From the NCBI GenBank assembly GCA_002348365.1, contig DEBC01000130.1, positions 12,962 to 76,961 on the forward strand: DNA of 64,000 nucleotides. Direction: 5' to 3'. The notes below the pieces were generated by a model that ran no database searches, was not told the origin of the DNA, and saw only the letters and a list, made by a program, of their open reading frames with translations. The position numbers and the translations under genes were made by a program. The DNA comes from Alphaproteobacteria bacterium UBA2966. Lineage in GTDB: Bacteria > Pseudomonadota > Alphaproteobacteria > UBA2966. Positions within the stretch are counted from its first letter, which is position 1. Each line of letters starts with the position of its first letter. Below are positions 18,977 to 27,390 of this stretch, piece after piece.

Positions 18977-20260
18977 TCACGAGGCTTCGGTCTGTGGTTT
19001 GGGCGGTGGTGTTATTCGCAGAGACACAATTTGATTTCGTTGACGGCGAAGGACTTCGAACCTGAACTCGAAGAAAGTGAAAATCTGTCCGACCTCTGGA
19101 ATGACCTGTGCGTTGTAGATCACCAGTCCAGCAACTGTCGCCGCTTCTTCGTCGGGCATGCTCCAGTCGAACAGACGATTCAGGTCGCGAATCGTCGTTT
19201 CGCCCTCGACAATGTAAGACCCATCCCCCAGGGCACGCACGGTCGGAGCCGGAACGTCATGCTCGTCCGCGATGTCACCGACAATCTCTTCGAGAATATC
19301 CTCCAGCGTGACGAGGCCCATCAACGTCCCGTACTCGTCGACGACGAGCGCGACATGTGCCCGCCGGCGGCGAAAGGCATTCAACTGTTGCCGCAGGGAA
19401 GTCGTTTCAGGCACGAACCACGGTTCGCCGATCACCGCGCTGACGTCCAGATCATCCAGAGACCCCTCATGTGAATGCAGCGCCTTCAGCAGATCCTTGA
19501 CATGGACGATCCCGATGATGTTGTCGCTATCATCTCGCCACACGGGAATCCGCGTGTAGGGACTGGAGAGGATTTGATTGACGAGGCTCGAAGGTGGATC
19601 GTCCGCATTGACAGCAAACATGTTTCGGCGGTGAACCATGACTTCATCAACTTCCACTTCGGTCAGGTCCAATATGCTGCCGAGCATGTCTCGTTCGTGC
19701 TTGATCACCTCGCCTTCCTGGGCATGGAGATCGATTGTGCTTCGAATCTCCTCGCTTGCGGTCGTAATACGGGGGGATCCGCGTCCCGCACCGAGCAACC
19801 TCAATGTCACGGCAACAACGGTGTTCAATGTTCTCGTGATCGGTGAGAACAAGGCCACGAAGATTCGTATGATCGGTGCCACACCCAGAGCGACGCGATC
19901 GGCGTTGGTAAGGGCGTAAGTCTTCGGGAGAATCTCCGAGAAAATCAGCACCAGGGTCGTCATGACAACCGTGGCGATAGCGACGCCAAGATCTCCGAAA
20001 AAGCTGATCAGGATGCTGGTCGCGATCGCCGATGCCAGAATGTTGACGAGATTGTTGCCGAGCAGGATGGCACCGATGAGATGCTCCCGCGTTTCCATGA
20101 GCGTCGACACGATCTGTGCGCGCCGGTTTCCTTTGCGTTGCAGATGGTGGATGCGGGCACGATTGGACGCGGTGAGGGCGGTTTCCGAACCGGAAAACAA
20201 AGCCGACAGCACCAGCAGAGCGGCGATGGCAACCAGGGAAAAGAGAAGCGTCAGTTCCAA
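18977..20260 (-). CDS. CNNM/CorC family membrane protein (HlyC/CorC type)
   Basis: 427 aa. A DUF21/CNNM membrane domain covers about 1-180 (LSALFSGSETALTASNRARI, then FSEILPKTYALTNADRVAL), followed by two CBS domains (about 205-325, including YTRIPVWRDDSDNIIGIVHVKDLL and GLVTLEDILEEIVGDI) and a C-terminal CorC/HlyC domain with DGSYIVEGETTIRDLNRLF. The family is linked to magnesium or cobalt efflux; the name haemolysin is historical. In alphaproteobacteria it commonly follows aroB, as here, with 102 bases between them. Confidence 0.92.
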   Translation of the reverse strand: MELTLLFSLVAIAALLVLSALFSGSETALTASNRARIHHLQRKGNRRAQIVSTLMETREHLIGAILLGNNLVNILASAIATSILISFFGDLGVAIATVVMTTLVLIFSEILPKTYALTNADRVALGVAPIIRIFVALFSPITRTLNTVVAVTLRLLGAGRGSPRITTASEEIRSTIDLHAQEGEVIKHERDMLGSILDLTEVEVDEVMVHRRNMFAVNADDPPSSLVNQILSSPYTRIPVWRDDSDNIIGIVHVKDLLKALHSHEGSLDDLDVSAVIGEPWFVPETTSLRQQLNAFRRRRAHVALVVDEYGTLMGLVTLEDILEEIVGDIADEHDVPAPTVRALGDGSYIVEGETTIRDLNRLFDWSMPDEEAATVAGLVIYNAQVIPEVGQIFTFFEFRFEVLRRQRNQIVSLRITPPPKPQTEAS

Positions 20261-20362
20261 ATCATTGGATCCATGTAATTGACGGGGCGTCCGAGCCCCA
20301 GGTCGGCCAATGCCAATTCACTGCACGAATACGATCCTGACCGAAATTGTGATCTCGGGGGG

Positions 20363-21490
20363 TCATGCCGACACCGCCAGGTCTTCTTCCAATGCTGTGA
20401 TGACGGTCTGTTCGTCGACATCGGCCGTGATGAATGCCTGACCGATTCCCCGGGCGAGAATGAAGGTCAGACGGCCGCCACGAACCTTCTTGTCCTGACG
20501 CATGTGATCGACCAGGACCTGAGGGCGAACACTTTCAAGTCCGGGGATCGATGCAGCTGTCACCGGCAATCCGACGTCGTTGAAATGACGACGGACCCGC
20601 GCGGCGTCGTCAGCTGGGCAAAGCCCCAGGCGGGTGGACAGGTCGAACGCCATGACGATTCCGATGGCGACGGCCTCGCCGTGTATCAATCGTCCCTCGT
20701 AGGCGACTTCTGCTTCCAGCGCGTGCGCGAACGTGTGGCCAAGATTGAGCAGCGCGCGGGACCCGGTTTCGCGTTCGTCGGCAGACACGATTTCCGCCTT
20801 CGACCGACAGCTTGTTATGACTGCGTGGCGCGTCGCATCTGGATCACCCGACAAGACGTGGGTGCCATTCTTCTCCAGCCAACCAAAGAATTCAGGCTGA
20901 TCTATGAGGCCGTACTTCACCACTTCGGCATAGCCCGCACGCAACTCGCGCTCGGGTAGTGTGGCGAGAACGTCCGTATCCGCCAGCACCATCCTGGGTT
21001 GGTGAAAGGATCCAACCAGGTTCTTGCCAAAACGGGTGTTAATAGCAGTCTTCCCGCCCACGGAGCTGTCGACCTGAGCAAGTAGGGTGGTCGGTGCCTG
21101 AATGACGTCGATGCCTCGGCGCAAGATGCTTGCAGCGAACCCCGCAAGATCGCCGATTACACCACCGCCCAGAGCAATGATCGCGTCGCCGCGTTCGACG
21201 CGCAATTCGAGAAGGCGATCGAGGAGGGATTCCAGGTGTTCGAAGCTTTTGGCGTGCTCGCCGGCAGGCACCGTGATCAATTCGGCTTCGATTGCAGTGG
21301 TGGAGAGCGATTCCGCGAGCCGCGCGTAATGCAGAGCGGCAACGTTCTCGTCGGACACGATGACAACACGAGGCTGTTGGATTGCCGACCGAACGAGCGC
21401 ACCGGCTTCGATAAGGAGTCCAGCTCCGACGTGTATGTTGTAACTGCGGTCGCCGAGAGAGATCTCGACGACGTCCGGTGTGGTTTTCAT
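20363..21490 (-). CDS. aroB: 3-dehydroquinate synthase
   Basis: 375 aa, second enzyme of the shikimate pathway, turning DAHP into 3-dehydroquinate with NAD+ and a divalent metal. Diagnostic parts are GGGVIGDLAGFAAS (NAD binding), QAPTTLLAQVDSSVGGKTAIN, the metal-ligand region with GHTFAHALE, and HGEAVAIGIVMA. Length is normal. It follows aroK after 17 bases, so both are in one transcript and act nearly in series. Confidence 0.98.
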   Translation of the reverse strand: MKTTPDVVEISLGDRSYNIHVGAGLLIEAGALVRSAIQQPRVVIVSDENVAALHYARLAESLSTTAIEAELITVPAGEHAKSFEHLESLLDRLLELRVERGDAIIALGGGVIGDLAGFAASILRRGIDVIQAPTTLLAQVDSSVGGKTAINTRFGKNLVGSFHQPRMVLADTDVLATLPERELRAGYAEVVKYGLIDQPEFFGWLEKNGTHVLSGDPDATRHAVITSCRSKAEIVSADERETGSRALLNLGHTFAHALEAEVAYEGRLIHGEAVAIGIVMAFDLSTRLGLCPADDAARVRRHFNDVGLPVTAASIPGLESVRPQVLVDHMRQDKKVRGGRLTFILARGIGQAFITADVDEQTVITALEEDLAVSA

Positions 21491-21507
21491 GGGTGCGTCA
21501 GTTACCT

Positions 21508-22083
21508 TCAGGACTCAACAGGGCCCATGAGCAGATAATCTCCTGCCGCCAGTTCATCCATGATTTTGTCGACGACGGTGCGATGCGGTTTGTCGCCGGT
21601 ATCCACTATGATATCGGCTTCACCATATATCGGGTATCTCTGATCGATCAGATTCTCCAGCGTTTCCTTCATGTCGCCGTCCTTGAGAAGAGGTCGGTCG
21701 TCGCGCCGTGCGCAGCGTCGAACCAGGACCTCGAGATCTGCGCGCAGCCAAATGGAAATGCCACGTTCCTTGATCCTTTCCCGCGTCTCAGCGTTCATAA
21801 AAGCGCCCCCGCCGGTTGCCATGACGCCTGGTGGACCTTCCAAAAGCCGTGCGATAACCCTCTTCTCACCTTCGCGAAATGCTTCCTCTCCGTGAACTTC
21901 GAACATGTCAGCAATGGAACATCCCGCCGCCCGCTCGACCTCGTCGTCAGCATCGACGAAAGGAACATCCAGCCGGGCTGCCAGTCGCCTACCAATCGTG
22001 GTCTTGCCAGCGCCCATCAGTCCGACCAGCACGAGCATGCGGCTCGGGTTTGACTCCATTGTCGTTGAGTTGGGTTTCGACAT
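21508..22083 (-). CDS. aroK: Shikimate kinase
   Basis: 191 aa, phosphorylates shikimate at O3 with ATP. Walker A is GLMGAGKTT, followed by DADDEVERAAG and the GGGAF substrate motif. The lid region has ARRDDRPLL. The open frame runs 430 bases further upstream without homology and is ignored. The chosen ATG gives a short Ser/Asn-rich leader before the LVLVGLMGAG strand. No good ribosome-binding site is visible at it, and a second ATG eight codons on is also possible. It is divergent from the small membrane protein gene at 22270. Confidence 0.95.
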   Translation of the reverse strand: MSKPNSTTMESNPSRMLVLVGLMGAGKTTIGRRLAARLDVPFVDADDEVERAAGCSIADMFEVHGEEAFREGEKRVIARLLEGPPGVMATGGGAFMNAETRERIKERGISIWLRADLEVLVRRCARRDDRPLLKDGDMKETLENLIDQRYPIYGEADIIVDTGDKPHRTVVDKIMDELAAGDYLLMGPVES

Positions 22084-22269
22084 CTGTTCAACAGCAAAAG
22101 GGCGCGGCGGGTTCCGCAGGACTCCACACTTCGGTCGAGCTTTCAGGACATTGAATCCCGATTCGCGAGCCGATAGACTGACCCAACTTCGCCACAATTG
22201 CACTTTAGCATACGTGGTCGGAGGCTGTCCTGATCCACTGGTGCGCCTCCTCAAGGTTTGCATTACTTG

Positions 22270-22410
22270 ATGTCTAAGGCGCCCTATATCGTACTCATCA
22301 TCATGCTGCTGGCCGTCGTGGGCGGTGCGGTGTTCCTTGCCACGTGGGACATTCCGCCACCGTCTGAGCGTGTGGAAAAGGTGTTGCCAGATGACCGATT
22401 CCCGCGCTGA
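22270..22410 (+). CDS. Small single-span membrane protein
   Basis: 46 aa, below usual gene-finding limits. It has one membrane segment (YIVLIIMLLAVVGGAVFLATW) and then a short tail DIPPPSERVEKVLPDDRFPR. I believe short proteins with this 'ATWDIP-P-x-E-x-V-E-K' pattern recur in this position in alphaproteobacteria. Its end overlaps the start of the next gene by 20 bases, which suggests coupling. Function unknown. Confidence 0.65.
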   Translation: MSKAPYIVLIIMLLAVVGGAVFLATWDIPPPSERVEKVLPDDRFPR

Positions 22411-24238
22411 CTTCGGTTTTGGAGTGAACGTCCTGCGGACCCTTGCGTTGGGCTGCGTCGCCATTTCTCTTGGGGTCGCGGCGCACGCACAGGTCGGTCC
22501 GCCAGTGAAGCTCATTCCGGGATCATCTGATCAGCAGCAACAGCCTGTCGCAGAAGTAAAGGTCGTCCCGCCTCGGGCAAGCCCGCAAGCAGAAGTCCCA
22601 GCCGATCCCGATTCCAAAATTCGTTCGATTGTGCAGGGCGGCGGGGTCGTCGTTGGGAAGATCTCAACGATAGATCCTTCGTCCGTTGGACTGTTATCTC
22701 TGGAAGATGGCGGTTTCGGCTCGGACATGTGGAGAGGCAGTGATCGTGCCTTTGTCGAGGCTCTGATACCCCGCCTCCCCGTCCAAACATTGTCACCCGT
22801 CATGCAGAACCTGACACGGCGCCTTCTCCTGTCGGAGGCGCGCGTTCCTGCCGGTACTCCCACTGCCCCGAGCCTATTGGGGCTGCGTGTTGAGAGGCTC
22901 AGCGCCAGCGGTCAGACAGATTTGGTTCGTGACTTGTTGCGGCTGGCTCCATCACGTCTCAAGGACGCCGCGCTGGCCCGTGCCGAAGTCGACAGCATGC
23001 TCCTGTCCGGGAATCACGCAGGCGCCTGCACCAACATCGAGGCGCTGCTCAGCGATAGTGACGATCCGTACTGGCTCAAGGGGCTGACATTCTGCAAGGC
23101 ATTGAATGGCGAAAGCGCGGCGGCGCAACTGGGCGTTTCGCTGTTGCAGGAACAGGGTGGTACGGGAGACGACTCGTTCTTCGAACTGGTTGCCTCCCTC
23201 GTCGGCGATTCGAAGAATGCGCCGGGTACTTTGATCGACCCGTCGCCGCTTCATATGGCGATGCTCCGCGCCGCCAGGCTCGATGTGCCGGATGATGCGG
23301 TTCCAGGTGCGCGGCCGGCAATTCTGAGATCAATTGCAACATCACCTAACGCGCCATTGGCGACGAGGCTATTGGCGGCGGAGCGCGCTGAGGCGGCCGG
23401 CGCGCTGTCGCCGGATGCACTGGCAGCGATCTATGAGAGCGTCGAAATCCCTCCTGAAGATCTGCTTGCGTGGCAGACGCTTGCTGTGGAGGAGGCGGGG
23501 CCGCGTATCAATGCCCTTCTGTACCAGGTTGCTCTGACAGAATCCGGAGCTGTTAACCGAGCTCGTGTCGTGGTAACGGCGCTGTCACGGGCGCGGGTGG
23601 CAGGCGGTTTCAACACCATCTCCCGTGTGATGCGAGAGATTTGCAGCGCCATCGATCCGACGCCTTCTCTCGCGTGGGCAGCGTCTGAAATCGGTCGAGC
23701 TCTCCTGGCTGCGGGCGACACTGCGTCCGCTCGACGATGGTTCGACATGATGCATCAGAAAGCGGTGGAGCAAGTTCCCGACGCTGCGCTCGCGGTTCTG
23801 GATCTCTGGCCGCTTATCCAGCTCATGGACGTCGAAGGCTCTCTCGGTTGGAATCCCGACGCCCTGCTGGGGTGGTGGGAAGGCGAGCGGTCGCGTGCCG
23901 GAGACAGCGCGTATGAACGTGCGGCCATCGTGCTTACTCTGATGGATGCGGTCGGCTACGACGTTCCGGAGAGCCTTTGGCAAGAGCTAATGGAGGCTTC
24001 CCTGACGGTCACCGCATATCTGCCTTCCGTGCAACTCTGGCGCGCGCTCGAAACCGCTTCGCAAGACTTTCGAGTTGGAGAGACCATTCTTCTGTCATTA
24101 TTGGCGTTGGGCGAAGTCGGACCGGCAGTCGCCAACCCCACAACTCTGCACGCGGTGATTTCCGCGCTCAGACGCGTGGGCCTCGAGGCGGACGCCCGAA
24201 GCCTGGCACTCGAATCCGCTTTATCGAAGGGTCTTTAG
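22391..24238 (+). CDS. Exported helical-repeat protein of unknown function
   Basis: 615 aa, not recognised. A signal peptide is likely (VLRTLALGCVAISLGVAAHA, cleavage near residue 33). A Pro/Gln-rich linker follows, then a long all-helical body rich in Ala, Leu and Arg with regularly spaced helix pairs (for example AEVDSMLLSGNHAGACTNIE, FCKALNGESAAAQLG, EIGRALLAAGDTASARRWF), looking like TPR/Sel1-type solenoid repeats. The start used overlaps the small membrane protein and has AAGGTG upstream. A longer frame to 22325 is less likely. Position between aroK and xerD seems conserved in relatives. A periplasmic scaffold role is a guess. Confidence 0.75.
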   Translation: MTDSRADFGFGVNVLRTLALGCVAISLGVAAHAQVGPPVKLIPGSSDQQQQPVAEVKVVPPRASPQAEVPADPDSKIRSIVQGGGVVVGKISTIDPSSVGLLSLEDGGFGSDMWRGSDRAFVEALIPRLPVQTLSPVMQNLTRRLLLSEARVPAGTPTAPSLLGLRVERLSASGQTDLVRDLLRLAPSRLKDAALARAEVDSMLLSGNHAGACTNIEALLSDSDDPYWLKGLTFCKALNGESAAAQLGVSLLQEQGGTGDDSFFELVASLVGDSKNAPGTLIDPSPLHMAMLRAARLDVPDDAVPGARPAILRSIATSPNAPLATRLLAAERAEAAGALSPDALAAIYESVEIPPEDLLAWQTLAVEEAGPRINALLYQVALTESGAVNRARVVVTALSRARVAGGFNTISRVMREICSAIDPTPSLAWAASEIGRALLAAGDTASARRWFDMMHQKAVEQVPDAALAVLDLWPLIQLMDVEGSLGWNPDALLGWWEGERSRAGDSAYERAAIVLTLMDAVGYDVPESLWQELMEASLTVTAYLPSVQLWRALETASQDFRVGETILLSLLALGEVGPAVANPTTLHAVISALRRVGLEADARSLALESALSKGL

Positions 24239-24291
24239 CTAGACATTGTTCTGATAGTGCGGAGATCCATCCTTGAGAGGATCCGGCAGGC

Positions 24292-25191
24292 GTGACAGAC
24301 ACGAAAATTGAACTGTTCTTGGAAATGATGTCGGCGGAGCGGGGTGCTGCGCAGACCACGTTGAAGAATTATCAGCGTGACTTGGAGGATTTTGCCGATT
24401 TCGCAGACAGGAACGGAACCCAGATTGCGGCGGCCGATACCGGAACGATCCGTGACTATCTGGCCGCTATGTCTTCGACGGGTCTCGCGGCCTCCACGGC
24501 CGCTCGACGTCTTTCCGCGTTGCGCCAGTTTTTCGGATTCCTTTACGCGGAAGGGCTTCGGGAAGACGATCCCTGCGTCGCGGTCGAAGGTCCACGACGG
24601 ACGCGCCCCCTACCCAAGGTGCTTGCCGAGGATGAGGTTGAACTCTTGCTCGATGAGGCGCGGAGGAAATCAGGCCCCGATGGCGCTCGTCTGGTCGCGC
24701 TCATGGAGACGCTGTATGCCACAGGACTTCGCGTGTCCGAGCTGGTCGCGCTCCCGTTGTCGGCTGCAACGCCGGGTACGCGAATATTGATGGTGCGGGG
24801 CAAGGGAAATAAGGAACGTATTGTTCCACTCAGCGAGATAGCGGCTCAGGCGATCGCTGCGTACGTCGCGGTTCGTTCGAGGCATCTTAAGGAGGGTGAC
24901 CAATCCCCGTGGCTCTTTCCTTCGCGAGGTGCGAGCGGCCATCTGACCGAAAGGCGCTTTTCCCAGATGATCAAGGCGCTGGCCTACGATGCAGGGCTGG
25001 ATCCCTCCCGGGTTTCGCCCCACGTACTGCGCCATGCGTTTGCCAGCCATCTACTTGCCCACGGGGCTGATCTTCGGGCCGTGCAGCAGATGTTGGGCCA
25101 CGCTGACATATCGACCACGCAGATTTACACGCATGTGCTGGAGGAGCGTCTCAAGGAAATCGTCACGCGTCATCATCCGCTGAGCACCTAG
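24292..25191 (+). CDS. xerD: Site-specific tyrosine recombinase XerD
   Basis: 299 aa. It resolves chromosome dimers at dif together with XerC and FtsK. An N-terminal SAM-like core-binding domain (1-90) precedes the catalytic domain with all six residues: R147 (ATGLRVSEL), K171 (RGKGNKER), H244 and R247 (HVLRHAF), H270 (LGHADISTT) and the nucleophile Y279 (QIYTH). The start codon is GTG. Length and the ST-end are normal. It is 53 bases after the exported protein gene. XerD rather than XerC is preferred from synteny with aroK/aroB and accA. Confidence 0.93.
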   Translation: MTDTKIELFLEMMSAERGAAQTTLKNYQRDLEDFADFADRNGTQIAAADTGTIRDYLAAMSSTGLAASTAARRLSALRQFFGFLYAEGLREDDPCVAVEGPRRTRPLPKVLAEDEVELLLDEARRKSGPDGARLVALMETLYATGLRVSELVALPLSAATPGTRILMVRGKGNKERIVPLSEIAAQAIAAYVAVRSRHLKEGDQSPWLFPSRGASGHLTERRFSQMIKALAYDAGLDPSRVSPHVLRHAFASHLLAHGADLRAVQQMLGHADISTTQIYTHVLEERLKEIVTRHHPLST

Positions 25192-25248
25192 GTTGCAGGA
25201 AGATGGCCGTACAGGAGTGATTGCTGCCCTACTTGTTGACAGCCCCGC

Positions 25249-25273
25249 GGACCGTTGACATGTTGGACGGTCC
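25249..25273. repeat. Inverted repeat between xerD and malyl-CoA lyase
   Basis: GGACCGT and ACGGTCC form a perfect 7-bp inverted repeat with an 11-base spacer, about 58 bases after xerD and 52 bases before the next gene. It lacks a T run, so it may be an operator or a poor terminator. Confidence 0.35.
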
Positions 25274-25324
25274 CGGATTCCAAGGACGCAGGTCCGCGCT
25301 GGGCGATCCCATCAAGAGGACGAA

Positions 25325-26362
25325 ATGAGTTTCACTATCGTCGAGGAGACGACGCCACGACTGAATCGCTCGGAGCTGTCAGTACCTGCGATCTCGACGC
25401 GCTTTCTGGAGCGCGCTGCAACCAGTCCGGCCGATATTGTCATGCTCGACCTGGAAGACTCGGTCGCGCCAGACGACAAGGCGGCCGCTCGTAAGAATGT
25501 CATCGAAGCTCTCAACGATCTTGACTGGGGCGGGCGTACCGTGTCGCTGCGGATCAATGGTCTGGATACGCCCTATATGTATCGGGACGTGATAGACGTG
25601 GTCGAGCAGGCCGGCGCGCATCTCGATCTCATTATGGTCCCCAAGGTGGGCACCGCGGCTGACGTCTACGCGGTCGATATGCTCATCACCCAAATTGAGC
25701 AGGCCAAGGGATTGCGCAAACGGATCGGGCTCGAGATTCAGATAGAGACGGCGCTGGGCATGCAGAACATCGGAGAGATTGCTGCCGCCAGCCGACGAGC
25801 CGAATCGCTTCATTTCGGTTCGGGCGACTATGCCGCATCCACCGGCGCGCGGACGACAGTTATCGGCGGGTCCGATCCAAATTATCACACGCTCACCGAT
25901 CCCGATGAGCACGGCGCGCGGGAGCGGCACTGGGGTGACGCTTGGCACTATCCCTCGTCACAGATCGTTGTCGCGGCTCGGGCCAACGGGCTGCGTCCGA
26001 TTGACGGTCCGTATGCGAATATTGCGGATGCGGAAGGTTTCCAGTCTTTGGCCTTGCGTGCTGCTTCGCTCGGCTTCGAGGGCAAATGGGCCATCCATCC
26101 CAGCCAGATTCCGGCGGCGAACGACCTCTTCAGCCCTTCGAAAGACGAAATTACACGGGCGCGGCGTATACTGGTGGCCATGCGTGAGGCTGAGCGCGAA
26201 GGCCGGGCCGCCGTGACGCTCGACGGTCGCATGATCGATATTGCCTCTTTGCGTCAGGCGGAAGTCATGGTTAGGAAGGCCCGTCTGATCAAATCGCGGA
26301 GCAAGGGCGGCGGGCGATCTGCCTCAAAGCGAAAGCCCAGTGCCCGCAAAGCCAAGGCTTAG
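25325..26362 (+). CDS. mcl1: L-malyl-CoA/beta-methylmalyl-CoA lyase (Mcl1 type)
   Basis: 345 aa, CitE/HpcH superfamily. Mcl1 enzymes cleave malyl-CoA or beta-methylmalyl-CoA to glyoxylate plus acetyl- or propionyl-CoA with Mg2+. Family segments are DIVMLDLEDSVAPDDKAAAR, TVSLRINGLDTP, IMVPKVG, the acidic metal ligand in EIQIETALGM, and GKWAIHPSQI. It resembles the Rhodobacter Mcl1 pattern throughout. A basic tail of about 24 residues (Lys/Arg/Ser/Gly-rich) extends past the normal end. Propionyl-CoA made by this enzyme could feed the B12 mutase pathway encoded near 4-9 kb. It sits between xerD and accA, 13 bases before accA. Confidence 0.85.
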   Translation: MSFTIVEETTPRLNRSELSVPAISTRFLERAATSPADIVMLDLEDSVAPDDKAAARKNVIEALNDLDWGGRTVSLRINGLDTPYMYRDVIDVVEQAGAHLDLIMVPKVGTAADVYAVDMLITQIEQAKGLRKRIGLEIQIETALGMQNIGEIAAASRRAESLHFGSGDYAASTGARTTVIGGSDPNYHTLTDPDEHGARERHWGDAWHYPSSQIVVAARANGLRPIDGPYANIADAEGFQSLALRAASLGFEGKWAIHPSQIPAANDLFSPSKDEITRARRILVAMREAEREGRAAVTLDGRMIDIASLRQAEVMVRKARLIKSRSKGGGRSASKRKPSARKAKA

Positions 26363-26375
26363 GACGCGAAGCTGA

Positions 26376-27332
26376 ATGGAAGCTTTTCTGGATTTTGAGA
26401 AACCCATCGCCGAGCTCGAGAGCAAGGTCAATGACCTGCGCCAGCTGGCGGAAACCGGAGACGCTGACATCGGCGAAGAGGTCGCCAAACTCGAGGCGAA
26501 GGCGAGCGAATTGCTCATCGATACCTATGCCATTCTAACGCCATGGCAGAAGACGCAGGTGGCCCGCCATCCCAGCAGGCCCCATTTCGCCGACTATGTA
26601 TCCCGTCTCATCGAGGGATTCACGCCTCTGGCTGGCGACCGGGCCTACGGTGATGATCGCGCCATTCGAGGAGGCCTGGGACGATTTCGTGGCCGCCCCG
26701 TCATGGTCATCGGACACGAAAAGGGTAGTGGCACCGAGGGGCGCGTGCATCACAACTTCGGCATGGCGCAGCCCGAGGGCTATCGAAAGGCCGCACGGCT
26801 GATGCAACTCGCCGACAGGTTTGGAATTCCCGTTATCACGTTTGTCGATACACCTGGAGCTCATCCCGGAATCGGCGCGGAAGAACGCGGCCAATCGGAA
26901 GCCATTGCCAGGTCGATAGAGGCGTGCCTGTCGCTGCGCGTGCCGTTGCTCTCCGTGGTCATTGGTGAAGGTGGATCGGGCGGCGCGGTGGCTTTGGCCA
27001 CCGCAAACCGGGTGATGATGCTCGAGCATGCAATCTACTCGGTGATATCTCCGGAAGGTTGCGCCTCAATCCTGTGGCGCAGCGCCGAGCACGCGCAGGA
27101 AGCCGCCGAGGCACTCAAACTGACCGCCAAGGACCTTATGGGCTTCGGCGTCATCGACACGGTTATCGACGAGCCGATCGGCGGTGCGCACCGAAGCCCG
27201 CAGAGCGCCATCGAATCCGTCGGGGAGGCGCTCGACTCGGCGTTCTTGACTCTCGGCAATCTTGACGGCGCCCAGCTCAAATCCAGCCGCCGAGAGAAAT
27301 TCATCGAGATGGGGCGGAACGGATTGGCGTAA
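26376..27332 (+). CDS. accA: Acetyl-CoA carboxylase carboxyltransferase subunit alpha
   Basis: 318 aa, alpha subunit of the biotin-dependent carboxylase that makes malonyl-CoA for fatty acid synthesis. It begins [15 protein letters not shown], followed by [12 protein letters not shown], the oxyanion region [24 protein letters not shown] and [16 protein letters not shown] motif (here GGAVALA). It lies 13 bases after the malyl-CoA lyase gene, so they are probably cotranscribed. It converges with secA. Confidence 0.98.
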   Translation: MEAFLDFEKPIAELESKVNDLRQLAETGDADIGEEVAKLEAKASELLIDTYAILTPWQKTQVARHPSRPHFADYVSRLIEGFTPLAGDRAYGDDRAIRGGLGRFRGRPVMVIGHEKGSGTEGRVHHNFGMAQPEGYRKAARLMQLADRFGIPVITFVDTPGAHPGIGAEERGQSEAIARSIEACLSLRVPLLSVVIGEGGSGGAVALATANRVMMLEHAIYSVISPEGCASILWRSAEHAQEAAEALKLTAKDLMGFGVIDTVIDEPIGGAHRSPQSAIESVGEALDSAFLTLGNLDGAQLKSSRREKFIEMGRNGLA

Positions 27333-27390
27333 CGCTTGTTTGCCTTTACGGGTCACATAGATTGTGGCCGGATGGGGAACTGATCCGGTA

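Noticed and set aside
22084..22515. Long N-terminal extension of shikimate kinase
   Set aside because: Runs antisense into the small membrane protein and the next gene; no homology.
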